A stretch of DNA of 48,591 nt from positions 1 through 48,591 of the IMG/VR virus record IMGVR_UViG_3300047496_000057. One strand, 5' to 3'. Numbering within the stretch: the stretch's first letter is position 1; each line of letters begins with the position of its first letter. The position numbers and the translations under genes were made by a program. Under the pieces are notes generated by a model, which made no database searches, was not told where the DNA came from, and saw only the letters and a program-made list of their open reading frames with translations. Shown one piece after another: positions 5,982 to 14,949 of the stretch. This stretch comes from a virus.

Positions 5982-6325
5982 TTTGCTTTCTCCGAAATTA
6001 CTAAAGGGCTAGGAGTACTCGTTACAGTTGCTGAAGATCCAGAATCGTTGTGGACAGTAGCGGTGATAGTTTTCCCACCACTATTATCCTCGTCCCCCGC
6101 AGTCGGAGGCCGGTGCCGGGCAAAGAAGTATGCTACAGCCGATCCTGCAAGGCCTAGCACGCCCGTTACTACTTGGACAACCAGACCTATAATTTCCTGG
6201 TTGATCGTAGTCCTTGGGAGCAACAGAATACTCACTACCCCAAAAGACAACAATACTAATATGATAATAAGGAAGAATGCAAGCCGTGCTTGAGTCTTCG
6301 CGATGTACAGATCAAATTCGTTCAT
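5978..6325 (-). CDS. Putative holin, two membrane segments
   Basis: Start taken at ATG 6325, which overlaps the lysozyme stop (ATGA) and has GGAG upstream; the open frame runs further upstream inside lysozyme without good reason. The 115-residue protein has hydrophobic segments at about 15-37 and 45-68, with a hydrophilic tail rich in Ser, Thr and Gly. Two segments with a short loop and the neighbouring endolysin gene fit a class II-like holin. Confidence 0.7.
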   Translation of the reverse strand: MNEFDLYIAKTQARLAFFLIIILVLLSFGVVSILLLPRTTINQEIIGLVVQVVTGVLGLAGSAVAYFFARHRPPTAGDEDNSGGKTITATVHNDSGSSATVTSTPSPLVISEKAK

Positions 6326-6753
6326 ACGGGCTCCATGAATAAGTCTTGTTCGGCTTTGCGCCGACGTGTTAGACCTACATTCGCTACCCCGTTGATATGG
6401 TTCCATCTAGGGAACTGAGCCGCTGCTCCTGAGTAGTTCCCCTCGTTTAATAATTGTAATAAAGTGGAGTGTTGTTCAGCCCCTATTCCTACGTTGAAGG
6501 TGAAACTGACTAAAGCATCAAACATGTTTTGGTTAAGAGGAACGGTTACGTTCTTATTGATAGCGATTTCCGTATCTGCAACATCACTAAAAAACCAATC
6601 GTCAGCATTTTGAAGGGTACATGTTTGATAAGGGAATACGAACCTCGTATGTCCCCAACCTATGGTCCAGACTCCTCGTTGGTCTTCGTAAGCTTGAAGT
6701 TTAAGTTCTTCAAACCTTTGGATCAGGGTCTTACCCCGTGGGCTTAAGTTCAT
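6322..6753 (-). CDS. Endolysin, T4-type lysozyme (GH24)
   Basis: Start at ATG 6753, overlapping the upstream stop (ATGA). In the 143-residue protein, E15, D24 and T30 have exactly the E-x8-D-x5-T spacing of the phage T4 lysozyme catalytic triad. They are followed by I-G-W-G-H-T, the conserved substrate-cleft segment. The enzyme hydrolyses the MurNAc-GlcNAc bond of peptidoglycan. No signal-anchor segment is visible, so release probably depends on the adjacent holin. Confidence 0.9.
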   Translation of the reverse strand: MNLSPRGKTLIQRFEELKLQAYEDQRGVWTIGWGHTRFVFPYQTCTLQNADDWFFSDVADTEIAINKNVTVPLNQNMFDALVSFTFNVGIGAEQHSTLLQLLNEGNYSGAAAQFPRWNHINGVANVGLTRRRKAEQDLFMEPV

Positions 6754-7721
6754 TTGCCTATCGCCATCCAGCAAGTGTTAGCGCCAGCAGCACCATTAGT
6801 TAGAGTGAACCCGGTCAATGAAGAGGCAGGGTTCGACACGAGGATAGTTCCCTGGGTGACACTTGAAGTAGCAGTAATGGAATAGCACTTAGTCGCAAAG
6901 GCTTGAGTAAATGCAACTGGCTGAGCCCCTCCAGTACTTCCTGTTACATAGCCAAAATTAACAATGAATCCATTGGGGAGTTTGAAGAACCCATTATTCC
7001 CTGAGACAGTATTTGTTCCTACAGCAAAGGCAGTAGATGCTATCTGTGTCGTAGCTGTTCCAACTGCCGCTGTTGGAGTAGTAGGAGTCCCTGACAAAGC
7101 AGGGGAAATCTTGGGAGCGTAGATCGTAGCTGCTGAAGACGTAGTCAGATAGCTTGCAAGCGTAGTTGCTAAAGACGAATTAGATACATAAGTAGATGCT
7201 GCTGATGCTATAGTAAGATATGAAGTTAAAGTCGAAGCTAAAGAGGCGTTAGTAACATAAGCTGCTAACTGACTGGTCAACGAAGTCTGAAGGACATAGG
7301 AAGCTAAGGTAGTAGTCAAGGTAGTTGCAAGAACGTAGCTGGCTATATTAGCTGTAGTCGTGGGGGTAGCATAAACGAATCCGTTAATTGCACCCCACTG
7401 AGTCCCTGTAAAAGACGAAGGAGTGTTCCCAGTATTAGCATTGATCTTCGACTGATACAGAGCATTGCCCTGATTGACTATGGCTCCTATTTGGTATGTT
7501 TCAAGAGCATCCCAGCTAACGATACCCCGTTGCATAAAGTATCTGATCCCCGCTGCACTCCAATTCAGGAGCCAGTTAAAGTACTGGCGAGGAGGGGGAA
7601 CAGGATTCTGAAGCCATCCTTGAGTAACGTACGCATTACCCGGATCGACTATGTCCGTAATAGCTACTGCCGTATCCGCCCAAGCATTCCGTACAGCAGG
7701 TTTTGTATATGTCATTACCAT
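6750..7721 (-). CDS. Tail fibre protein with gp53-like C-terminus
   Basis: The 323-residue protein begins with an attachment-type region (about 10-100: conserved W, P-P-P-R-Q, Y-F-N-W-L-L) seen at the N-termini of short phage fibres. A coiled, Ala/Ser/Thr/Leu repeat of about 13-residue spacing (125-205) follows. The C-terminus (about 245-323) resembles the gp53-like fibre tip domain, ending W-M-A-I-G-K. It lies between the baseplate genes and lysozyme and is probably a receptor-binding or side fibre. Confidence 0.75.
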   Translation of the reverse strand: MVMTYTKPAVRNAWADTAVAITDIVDPGNAYVTQGWLQNPVPPPRQYFNWLLNWSAAGIRYFMQRGIVSWDALETYQIGAIVNQGNALYQSKINANTGNTPSSFTGTQWGAINGFVYATPTTTANIASYVLATTLTTTLASYVLQTSLTSQLAAYVTNASLASTLTSYLTIASAASTYVSNSSLATTLASYLTTSSAATIYAPKISPALSGTPTTPTAAVGTATTQIASTAFAVGTNTVSGNNGFFKLPNGFIVNFGYVTGSTGGAQPVAFTQAFATKCYSITATSSVTQGTILVSNPASSLTGFTLTNGAAGANTCWMAIGK

Positions 7722-7734
7722 TAGAGTTCAATCC

Positions 7735-8553
7735 TTAAGGTGTGAATATAATACTACCAATCGCTACCCCTGCGGGTCTGGGCAAAAGGTCTAAACTGTC
7801 AAGCAAAGCTTCTTCTAATGGAGTAATAGGGAGAGGAACCTTGATAGCAAAGCTTAAAGTTCCAGTATCCGTTATGATGCAATTAACCCCTAAAATAAAG
7901 AAGAGAGCTTGTTCAATTCCGCTGATAGTACCATCCCACTGGTTTTTTACAATACGAGCTTTAAGAATAGTCAAATAAGCTACGTCATCAAGGACAGTGG
8001 TGCTACTAGAGGATTGCCCTAAATCGTACCAAACTCCACCAATAGACAGGTTAGTTAGTTCCCCAAAAGGTTCTTGTAACCCATCGGGGTTGCCAGTAGA
8101 GACTTCAGAGAATCCAAAAAACCCTATTACTAAAACTTCTGCTATGTTTCTCGACTGTCCGATCCAAAGCCCTAATGTATCTAGCTGAGCTCCTACTGCC
8201 GTATTTAAATTGAAGGCAGGAATTATACTCTGAGTAGCAGCCACTGCATCTGCGGCAGCTCCCACAACTCTTGAAACCACCAGCATAAAATTAGTCTTTT
8301 GATTATGTTCACTAGTAATCAGATTACTATAGCTATTAACATTAGGGCTGATAGGCCCTGTAGAAACTAGGATACTGACTGCATCTCCTGAGTTACCAAT
8401 GATTCCCGCTACAGGGTTAGTGCTTACCACCAACCCATTTGAGTAATTGTTGACTTCGTAACTGACTACTCCTACTACAAACCCAGCCGCAATTAAGTCT
8501 AGTTCAGCTTGGGCTAATGTTTCTTGGGTAACGTCAGGGACTATAATCGTCAT
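7735..8553 (-). CDS. Baseplate/tail protein, DUF2612-like, with N-terminal PASTA domain
   Basis: Residues 1-66 form a PASTA-like domain: V-P-D-V start, an amphipathic helix, V-V-S-T-N-P-x-A-G and closing V-S-I-L-V-S-T-G. Residues about 75-272 match the DUF2612 family of myovirus tail proteins usually encoded after baseplate J. This is the place of gpI/gp48-type wedge proteins that connect the baseplate to fibres. The start overlaps the J gene stop. Confidence 0.75.
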   Translation of the reverse strand: MTIIVPDVTQETLAQAELDLIAAGFVVGVVSYEVNNYSNGLVVSTNPVAGIIGNSGDAVSILVSTGPISPNVNSYSNLITSEHNQKTNFMLVVSRVVGAAADAVAATQSIIPAFNLNTAVGAQLDTLGLWIGQSRNIAEVLVIGFFGFSEVSTGNPDGLQEPFGELTNLSIGGVWYDLGQSSSSTTVLDDVAYLTILKARIVKNQWDGTISGIEQALFFILGVNCIITDTGTLSFAIKVPLPITPLEEALLDSLDLLPRPAGVAIGSIIFTP

Positions 8554-9776
8554 ACCACATTAACCGTTACGTTAGAAGTAGTATCAGTTACGGCTTGATT
8601 ATAATTCAGTTGAACGTCTGAAGTCCCACCTGCTAATGTAAAGATCGTAACGCTGAAGGTCCCTACTTGAGTAGGAGGAGTCCCTCCAATTGGAGTCCCT
8701 AAAGAGGTAATGACAGGTAGGAAACTGAAGTAACTTAAGAGAGCGCCAATAGCAAAATCGTTTATATAAGCAACGACTGCTGCTTGAATCAAGGCTACTG
8801 TCCCTGAATCCCATCCATTTAAAGGGTGGACAGTAATAGATATAGCTTTAGTAACTTCTTGAGGGGACATGAAGTTAATAACTCGAGTCGATCCATTGCT
8901 ATCTGTAACTGTCTGAGTATATCCAAGGGAAGGGAAAGCTGGGTCTTTATAAGTAGGAATCCCCGGAGTACTTTTATCAAAGATTGCTTGAAACACGGTC
9001 GACTGAATAGTCCCACCGTTTTCTACTATAAAGACTAAATTGTTAGCGGGGATAGTTCCACCATTAAGGACTAACACACCAGAAGTATTATTTTCATATG
9101 CTACGACTCGCCCTACCCCTACGAGGTTCTCCAGGGCGGCCACAACTCCTTCAAAGACTGTTAGGGAAGGAAGGGCTGTAGATGCAGCCTGCCTGAGCCT
9201 TAGGGCTGCGTCAGTCTCTGTGGGCGCCCCAGGGACGGCAACAGCACTGTTGGTCACAGTCTGCCACCCGAACGAAGGGGTCTGTATGCCTGTTACAGTG
9301 CCTATATTGGCCCCAATCGCCCCCAACGTGGTACAGGTGGCAGTGACCGATAAAGTACCCCCTGAACCGATCGTAGCGGTCGTAGGAAGGGCCCAAGTGA
9401 ACCCTGCCGTATCTATGGCCTGCCCGTTGGTAATCACAGTGCCTGCGACCCCTGTAAGCGTCAGGGTGACAGTGGAATAGGAAGGGATCAGCCGAGTGAG
9501 CCCGTTGATCTGGACATTGGACGAGAGCCCAGCCCCCTGAGCAGTGATAGGGCTGAACGAGTTGTAGACGGCGATCGCCGCAGCATTCGCATCAGACAAG
9601 GCTTGAGCAAAGACGGCTAGGAGCTGACCATCCTGAGAGTCATTCCCTAAGTAAACGTCTGCTCCAAAGATCGCTTGGTACTGACCTTGAAGGTATGCAA
9701 GGATGTCGTTATAAGTAGGGGCTGCAATCCCAGTAGGCCCTATGATCGCTGCTGTTGGAGAAATATAAGTAGACAT
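8550..9776 (-). CDS. Baseplate J-like wedge protein
   Basis: The 408-residue sequence has the gpJ (Mu gp47-type) pattern: an N-terminal segment ending in I-F-G-A-D-x-Y-L, a Q-D-G-Q-L-L helix, a beta-rich middle with repeated G-T-V/I strands, then P-G-A-P-T-E-T-D-A-A-L-R-x-R at about 185-200. The last is the hallmark hinge of baseplate J. It forms the wedge ring around the hub. Confidence 0.9.
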   Translation of the reverse strand: MSTYISPTAAIIGPTGIAAPTYNDILAYLQGQYQAIFGADVYLGNDSQDGQLLAVFAQALSDANAAAIAVYNSFSPITAQGAGLSSNVQINGLTRLIPSYSTVTLTLTGVAGTVITNGQAIDTAGFTWALPTTATIGSGGTLSVTATCTTLGAIGANIGTVTGIQTPSFGWQTVTNSAVAVPGAPTETDAALRLRQAASTALPSLTVFEGVVAALENLVGVGRVVAYENNTSGVLVLNGGTIPANNLVFIVENGGTIQSTVFQAIFDKSTPGIPTYKDPAFPSLGYTQTVTDSNGSTRVINFMSPQEVTKAISITVHPLNGWDSGTVALIQAAVVAYINDFAIGALLSYFSFLPVITSLGTPIGGTPPTQVGTFSVTIFTLAGGTSDVQLNYNQAVTDTTSNVTVNVV

Positions 9777-10121
9777 TTAAGTACCTATGGTAACCGTCGT
9801 AATTCCATATGCTGTATTAATAACTGAAGTCATAGTATACTTTCTAGAAGGCCCGTCGTAAGCCCCTGTAAAGGACACAATGGAAGTTACATTTGGAGTC
9901 TCTATAATTCGTTGCTTCACAAAAGAGTTAGGGTCTGTATTAGGATGTCGCCCCACAATACTCTGGAACCAGGGCGTACCATCAGTGGTATCTAGAAACC
10001 ATTCGGCTAAGTAAAGCAGAAGCCTGGTTTGAACTGCTTGCCCTACACATGCAGGGGAGTTAGTTAAGAAAGGAACCCCAACGGTATAGTCCCCATCTGG
10101 ACCTAAAGGACGGTACTTCAT
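9777..10121 (-). CDS. Baseplate gp25/W-like wedge protein
   Basis: Start placed at ATG 10121, overlapping the upstream stop (ATGA). The 114-residue protein has an A-V-Q-T-R-L-L-L-Y-L-A-E-W-F helix, G-T-P-W-F, and a V-K-Q-R-I-I-E-T-P-N-V region. This fits the GPW/gp25 family, which forms part of the inner baseplate and contacts the sheath initiator. Gene order W then J agrees. Confidence 0.75.
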   Translation of the reverse strand: MKYRPLGPDGDYTVGVPFLTNSPACVGQAVQTRLLLYLAEWFLDTTDGTPWFQSIVGRHPNTDPNSFVKQRIIETPNVTSIVSFTGAYDGPSRKYTMTSVINTAYGITTVTIGT

Positions 10122-10489
10122 GTGGGGATCGTAATTGAACAACCTGTAAAGCTAGAAGCTTTAGAAGTTATTGCTGAAGTTAACGTAGCAAGTTCAGTGA
10201 TCGTAGCTGTAAGTTGTGCAGCTAAAGTTACAGCAGGAACCAATTGAGGGGTTAAATATGCTGTAATAAGAGTTTGTAAATAAGTTACTATAGCCGTTGG
10301 GTTAGCTGATGGAGCAGTTAACAGAGCTAACATAGGAGTGATAATTGCAAGTTGCGCAGTAGCTTGTGTTTGAGCCTCTAAGATAGGCTGGATTGCTCTA
10401 GTTACAATTGTTTGTAATTGCGAACATGAAGCGGCTGCATTAACCTCGGCGGTAATAGCAGCAAAAACTAAAGGATTGGTAACTGACAT
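10118..10489 (-). CDS. Helical hypothetical protein in the baseplate cluster
   Basis: A 123-residue Ala/Thr/Leu-rich, almost wholly helical protein with two Cys (22 and about 117). It lies between spike and gp25 genes and overlaps the latter. Its composition would suit a bundle or coiled chaperone-like protein. No family was recognised; position argues for a baseplate or assembly role. Confidence 0.6.
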   Translation of the reverse strand: MSVTNPLVFAAITAEVNAAASCSQLQTIVTRAIQPILEAQTQATAQLAIITPMLALLTAPSANPTAIVTYLQTLITAYLTPQLVPAVTLAAQLTATITELATLTSAITSKASSFTGCSITIPT

Positions 10490-10499
10490 GTTTCTCTTC

Positions 10500-11168
10500 T
10501 TAAGCTACGTTAATTATAATCCCAGATTGAACGGTAACCGTTTGTCCTGTTGGGGTTGTAAAAACCCCACTCCACCCAGTCCCTGCTAATAGGTTGTTAG
10601 TAGTAGATACAGAAGGCGCATCCAGAACTACATCCGAAGCACTGAAAGAAATAGAAGCTGAACCATCATTCCTACGCAACTGACTGTATACTGAGTCAAT
10701 AGTAAACTCATTAGGTAAGGATTTGACTCCTACTAAAGCAAACCCATCTGATAGGTTATGCATGCGAAGGTCTGGAGGGTCCATAGTCTGTTTTCCATTT
10801 ACAGGGACTCCAGCCTGACCAGGGACAAACCCTTGCTGCCACCAAGCATCAATACAACGGGAGGAGAAGATCACTAAGCATTCATCCCCTGCGGTTATAG
10901 GGAACGTCATAGTTACCCCACCACCTCCAAGCCAGAGAACCGGGCAATCAAGAAGGACTGGTAACTGAATGCTTTGAAATTCCCCTTGCTCAGTTCGAAC
11001 CCGGCCATTGATAGTAGGCTGGATGTCTGCTATCATTTGTCCTATCCCTGAAGCTGAAGGGAACTGTTTAATTACTCCAGGTAAGGCAGTCCACATCCTA
11101 GTCTGATAGGCTTCTATAGCAAGACGGAGTTTTTCTGAATCGTCTTGGTACCTTTCACGTTGGTCCAT
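10500..11168 (-). CDS. Baseplate spike / central puncturing protein (Gp138-N-like)
   Basis: The 222-residue protein has an N-terminal OB-fold-like region (25-160) with V-L-W-L-G-G-G-G, P-I-x-x-G-D-E-C-L-V-I-F and D-A-W-W-Q-Q-G. These are typical of Gp138/gpV spike N-terminal domains. It continues into a beta-rich tail (170-222) with repeated S/T and G, as in a beta-helical spike tip. It would sit on the hub and pierce the outer membrane. Confidence 0.85.
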   Translation of the reverse strand: MDQRERYQDDSEKLRLAIEAYQTRMWTALPGVIKQFPSASGIGQMIADIQPTINGRVRTEQGEFQSIQLPVLLDCPVLWLGGGGVTMTFPITAGDECLVIFSSRCIDAWWQQGFVPGQAGVPVNGKQTMDPPDLRMHNLSDGFALVGVKSLPNEFTIDSVYSQLRRNDGSASISFSASDVVLDAPSVSTTNNLLAGTGWSGVFTTPTGQTVTVQSGIIINVA

Positions 11169-11169
11169 G

Positions 11170-12141
11170 TTATTGCCCGTACCTTAATATAGTAGCATCA
11201 TCTTGAGCAACCAAAGCTTTTAGAGCAGCATCGGAAGTAACAGTAGAGTCAACTGACAAACAAATCATTTCCGTATACCATTCGTTACCTCTAGTATCCC
11301 CTTTATGGTTTGCTACCATAATATAGTACAATCCATCAGCGCTTGTTTGAGTCTGAAGAGCTGTTGTGATATTGGTTACTTGAGACTCTAGGTCTAAATT
11401 TCGGCGAAACGTATTAACTCCTGCTGTCAATTGAACAAGTTGTCCTATCTTATAAGTGGGGTTCAATAAAGTCCTAATCGTAATGCCTTGCTGCGTTTGT
11501 TCAGGAACTCCTATCAACCCTGTACTTACAGATATGACAGGGATAGTTCCTCCAGAGACATATGAGGTATAAGGGACTAAGCTTACTGAACCATCCTGAA
11601 TACTCCACTTACAGTTATTGGTCCATGCAAAGGTCCGATATTCATCTCGACACATTCCATAAAATACACGCCCTCGAATAATCTGATTTTCAGGAAGCGT
11701 GGGGAGAGTCTGTTGAGTAACTCCAAATTTTTTCATAGCTGAAAACAGTACGCCGGCAAGCCCTGTTTGATTAGTCCCAGCAGGGACTGACGTCAAAATC
11801 GGAGCAAAGTTGTAAGGCCTATCCCCGTCTGCGGCAGTGATGTCTACATAGGAGTCTAACTGATTGACTCGACCTAAACGGAATTGTTTTATAGTCCCTT
11901 GAAATATTAAAGCAAAATTCCCTTCGTAACCCGCTGATAGGGAAATGGTAGTGAATTCTTTCTGTCCTATTAAGTGAGCAGTCTTATCACTTAAATTGAA
12001 GATGCGAACATCACAAGAATTAGGGGTTTGGAAATCACCGCGCTTAATTGAAAATTGGACTTTGAACTGATTGAACTCTATGCCTTTCCCTGAGGACTGG
12101 GAAACGATACAGCTAAACTTTCTAAGGTATTCCTGGGTCAT
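11170..12141 (-). CDS. Baseplate hub protein (gpD/gp27-like)
   Basis: A 323-residue beta-rich protein directly upstream of the spike gene. It has the N-terminal V-R-I-F-N-L-S segment and I-S-L-S-A-G-Y-E strand common in phage hub proteins, then I-F-Q-G-T-I-K. A central domain (90-200) follows, and a C-terminal region with Y-K-I-G-Q-L-V-Q-L. Hub trimers cap the tube and carry the spike. It overlaps the next gene at both ends. Confidence 0.75.
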   Translation of the reverse strand: MTQEYLRKFSCIVSQSSGKGIEFNQFKVQFSIKRGDFQTPNSCDVRIFNLSDKTAHLIGQKEFTTISLSAGYEGNFALIFQGTIKQFRLGRVNQLDSYVDITAADGDRPYNFAPILTSVPAGTNQTGLAGVLFSAMKKFGVTQQTLPTLPENQIIRGRVFYGMCRDEYRTFAWTNNCKWSIQDGSVSLVPYTSYVSGGTIPVISVSTGLIGVPEQTQQGITIRTLLNPTYKIGQLVQLTAGVNTFRRNLDLESQVTNITTALQTQTSADGLYYIMVANHKGDTRGNEWYTEMICLSVDSTVTSDAALKALVAQDDATILRYGQ

Positions 12142-12464
12142 GCTGTCACATAATAAACTTGACCGTCTATTCCTAAGTTGTCAAACGTAGGAACAGTATC
12201 AGGGTCAGAGGTAGTTTGAACATACAGCCCTCCTACAAACCCTAAATACTTATACTTAGAAAGCAGATTGACCCCTGTCACTAAAGGGATTCCCTGAAGG
12301 ATAGGGGTGTTGTTTACGTCTGCAATATCTAGGACCCAACCCCCTTGATCAATGTTCCTATATATAAGAGTTAAGTTATATACGGTCCCACTTAAAGTAA
12401 TTGAAAAGGTCTGAAGCGTATTCTGTAAAGGAAGCTGAGTGATCGTTGTCACAATGGCCCCCAC
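12138..12464 (-). CDS. Baseplate plug/adaptor domain protein (Pam3 gp18-like)
   Basis: A 108-residue beta protein with Y-N-L-T-L-I-Y-R-N, W-V-L-D-I and P-I-L-x-G-I-P-L-V-T-G-x-N-L-L. This pattern is found in the small protein encoded between the Dit-like and hub genes of Mu-like and Pam3-like myoviruses (DUF6983). It is thought to plug or link hub and tube. The call rests on motif and gene order. Confidence 0.7.
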   Translation of the reverse strand: MGAIVTTITQLPLQNTLQTFSITLSGTVYNLTLIYRNIDQGGWVLDIADVNNTPILQGIPLVTGVNLLSKYKYLGFVGGLYVQTTSDPDTVPTFDNLGIDGQVYYVTA

Positions 12465-13093
12465 AGAGTGGGAGGCAGGGACCCTTGAGGTGAAGGCACT
12501 GGGTTGTTGACCAAGGCCTGAGCCCCATAGTTAACTAGAGAACTAGTCGAAGCAGGAAATTTCTGATTCGCTGCTGGAGTGACAGAAGCTGAAGCAGTGT
12601 TCACTATAATAATCTGTCTCATGGATACTGTCACCATAAGAGCTTGAGAAGTCTTCTGATCCCTGGTTATGGTGAGGGAAGTCATCAACATATTCTTGTA
12701 GGACCTAATCGTGGTCACTACAGTAAAAGGTTGTAAAGATTGTTGTAGAGCTAATAGTTGAGAATATATGTTGGAAACATAATCCGTTTTAATTAAAGAC
12801 CCCCCTGCAAAAACTTGGTTAGCCCCTAAGGATGTAGCAAAGAACGCATTGGCATTTGACCAACCACAATGCATAGTAAGCTCAGCAGGGCGGAAAAAAG
12901 AGTGGTCGCTTATGCTCGCCCCAGCTTCTACTGGATGATCAGTTATCTGGAGTAAGTCTGTCCCTTTCTCTTCAAAGGTAGCATCCACTGATATGGTGCT
13001 AATCTGATTAGACAAAACCACATTGATCAGATTGCTTAAAGTCCCAAGCCCTAAGTTAATAGCTGTATTGACTAAAGCCCCTGGAACACTCAT
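12449..13093 (-). CDS. Dit-like baseplate/tube-initiator protein
   Basis: A 214-residue protein with an early helix, then V-D-A-T-F-E-E, T-D-H-P-V-E and I-S-D-H, which mark the Dit-like N-terminal beta-barrel of simple myovirus baseplates. P-A-E-L-T-M-H-C-G follows. The Pro/Ser-rich last 40 residues look flexible. It lies between tape measure and hub genes, overlapping both. Confidence 0.75.
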   Translation of the reverse strand: MSVPGALVNTAINLGLGTLSNLINVVLSNQISTISVDATFEEKGTDLLQITDHPVEAGASISDHSFFRPAELTMHCGWSNANAFFATSLGANQVFAGGSLIKTDYVSNIYSQLLALQQSLQPFTVVTTIRSYKNMLMTSLTITRDQKTSQALMVTVSMRQIIIVNTASASVTPAANQKFPASTSSLVNYGAQALVNNPVPSPQGSLPPTLWGPL

Positions 13094-14766
13094 TGGACCA
13101 CCGATGCAAATTCACGAGTTACTTCTGCGGCTGCGTTACGAGCAGCACGCTCCTGAGCTTCAGATACGTAACGAGCTACTGCCTGAGGTTCTTGCGATCC
13201 ATCAATATGGATCGTACTGTCGTAGTAAAACTGAACCGCTTGAGCACCACGACGTTCGTCTTCTTCCTTATTCCCGTGACGTTCATAACTACTAGAGATT
13301 ATAGTTCCTGCACTTTCAGCATTTTGAGTAGCTAATAACAGTTTACCTGCCGCTTGCTCTGTTCCATGCCTAGCTTCATAATCTGCAAACCTTACCTGAG
13401 CTAAAGGATCGCTGGTATCTAAACCGGCAGTCTTAGCAAAAAGCTCAAAGTGTTTCCAACGCTCTGGACTCCACTGAAATAACCCTTTGTATCCCTTTTC
13501 ATTTACCGCATTAGGATTGAAAGTACTTTCAGAAAAGGCATTAGACACCCATCCAGAAGACTGAGACTTAGACCATCCTAAGTTTTGAAACTGCTCCATT
13601 AACCAATCAGCTTTAGCAGCATTATTACTTTGCCCTCCAAAAGTGTACTTCTGATTAAGCTTACTAAACCACTCTGCAAAGGTTTGAAACTTTCCACCTA
13701 AGGCATTAGACATATTAGGAAACAGGTTAGTAAGGGAAGATCCAACTACAGCTCCTATTCCACCAGCCGCAACGATCAAAGCTAAAGGTCCTAACACTGC
13801 TGCTAAAGCAGCTAACCCTAAAGCCGCTGCTCCGGTAGCAAACCCTGCGAAAGCTGTTCCTAAACCAATTATGCTTGCTGTCAATCCAGGAAATGCAACA
13901 ACAAGAGCAAGGATGACAGTACTCCAACCATCAGTTGCTTTGTCAAGTGCTATAAGCTTATCAAGCAACCATTCTAATTTAGGAGCTAATTTCTGTATCT
14001 CTGCGAATAGACTTTCAAGACCTTTAACTATACTAGTAGTTAATCGTTCTCCATTTTTATCTAACCAAGCAGAAAGCTTATCAAGGCTTAACCCAAATTT
14101 GTTCTGAAGTACATCAACAACTTGGGCACCGAAAGCCTCAAGCCTTACTTCAAGTAGCTGTAAAGAGTTTTCAAATTTATGAGCGTCTTCCGCTGCCTTA
14201 TTAAACTTGTCTCCTAAGCCCTGCTGCATCTGGCCTAACATACTCTCAAGGCCCGGCTGCCTTAAGTACCAGACTTGTTCGTCAGATAATCCTATAGCAT
14301 TAGCCCGGAATTTAGCTTGGTAATAGTCCATGGTTTGCATGGCTTTACCAATGGAGACCAGCGTCTTAACAGGGTCTTTTTCGTTAACGGTAACTGAAGG
14401 AAACCAAGTCTCTATAGCTTTAGCCCCCATCCCTTCAGGGTTATTCCTGAAGAATGCCGCTAAAGATTCTACCGCTGCGAGCCCTGACCCTGCCTGAGCC
14501 CCCATCCTTCTGGCAGCTAATTCAAAGGCTTCTAATTGAGTAGCTGAACTCCCAGTCCTAAGAGCTATAAAATATAACTGCTCTAGGTTAGCAGCGATCT
14601 TACTGACACCCCAAAAAACTGTAGAAGCGGCTGTGGTAATAGCAGCCCCAAAGGCGAACACAGCTTTAGTTGCAAAGCTGATCCCTTCAGTGACTTTCTT
14701 GAGCGCTACTTCATCGTGCTTGTAACCGATACGTACTAGAAAGGATTTAATAATGTCATCAGCCAC
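13090..14766 (-). CDS. Tape measure protein with C-terminal tail lysozyme domain
   Basis: GTG start at 14766, overlapping the upstream TAG. The 558-residue protein has helical regions (1-270), a hydrophobic Ala/Gly/Leu-rich stretch (about 280-350), and a C-terminal domain (about 380-505) matching phage tail lysozyme. That domain has W-V-S-N-A-F-S-E-S-x-x-N-P and G-L-F-Q-W-S-P-x-R, and the Glu in F-S-E is the likely catalytic acid. By the usual length rule the tail would be short to moderate. It sets tail length and opens peptidoglycan at entry. Confidence 0.9.
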   Translation of the reverse strand: MADDIIKSFLVRIGYKHDEVALKKVTEGISFATKAVFAFGAAITTAASTVFWGVSKIAANLEQLYFIALRTGSSATQLEAFELAARRMGAQAGSGLAAVESLAAFFRNNPEGMGAKAIETWFPSVTVNEKDPVKTLVSIGKAMQTMDYYQAKFRANAIGLSDEQVWYLRQPGLESMLGQMQQGLGDKFNKAAEDAHKFENSLQLLEVRLEAFGAQVVDVLQNKFGLSLDKLSAWLDKNGERLTTSIVKGLESLFAEIQKLAPKLEWLLDKLIALDKATDGWSTVILALVVAFPGLTASIIGLGTAFAGFATGAAALGLAALAAVLGPLALIVAAGGIGAVVGSSLTNLFPNMSNALGGKFQTFAEWFSKLNQKYTFGGQSNNAAKADWLMEQFQNLGWSKSQSSGWVSNAFSESTFNPNAVNEKGYKGLFQWSPERWKHFELFAKTAGLDTSDPLAQVRFADYEARHGTEQAAGKLLLATQNAESAGTIISSSYERHGNKEEDERRGAQAVQFYYDSTIHIDGSQEPQAVARYVSEAQERAARNAAAEVTREFASVVQ

Positions 14767-14949
14767 TAATCTTTCCTTCTGCTAGCTCTACGTTGGTTCT
14801 CAGCATCAATGACCAAAGCATCATTCATTAAAGCCACATCAGCTAAATCTAACGTTCCATCTTTCAGACTTTCAAATTTACACTTACCCTGAACCCAAGG
14901 CCAGAGCAACCAGTCTTCCTCTCCCGGAAGCTTTGCTAATTCGAAGCTT
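14766..14949 (-). CDS. Frameshift extension of the tail assembly chaperone
   Basis: This frame is -1 to the chaperone gene and open from upstream of that gene's stop to a TAG overlapping the tape measure GTG. It encodes L-P-G-E-E-D-W-L-L-W-P-W-V-Q-G, L-A-D-V and M-N-D-A-L, a well-formed protein resembling the short second chaperone ORF of related phages. No AUG, GUG or UUG start lies appropriately in it. It is probably made only as a C-terminal extension by -1 ribosomal frameshifting, but I could not identify an ideal slippery heptamer. The exact left boundary is uncertain. Confidence 0.6.

Noticed and set aside
9565-9585. HIP1-like GCGATCGC octamer as proof of a cyanobacterial host
   Set aside because: Only an isolated occurrence was noted by eye, and no genome-wide excess was established. 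Host assignment would be unsafe.
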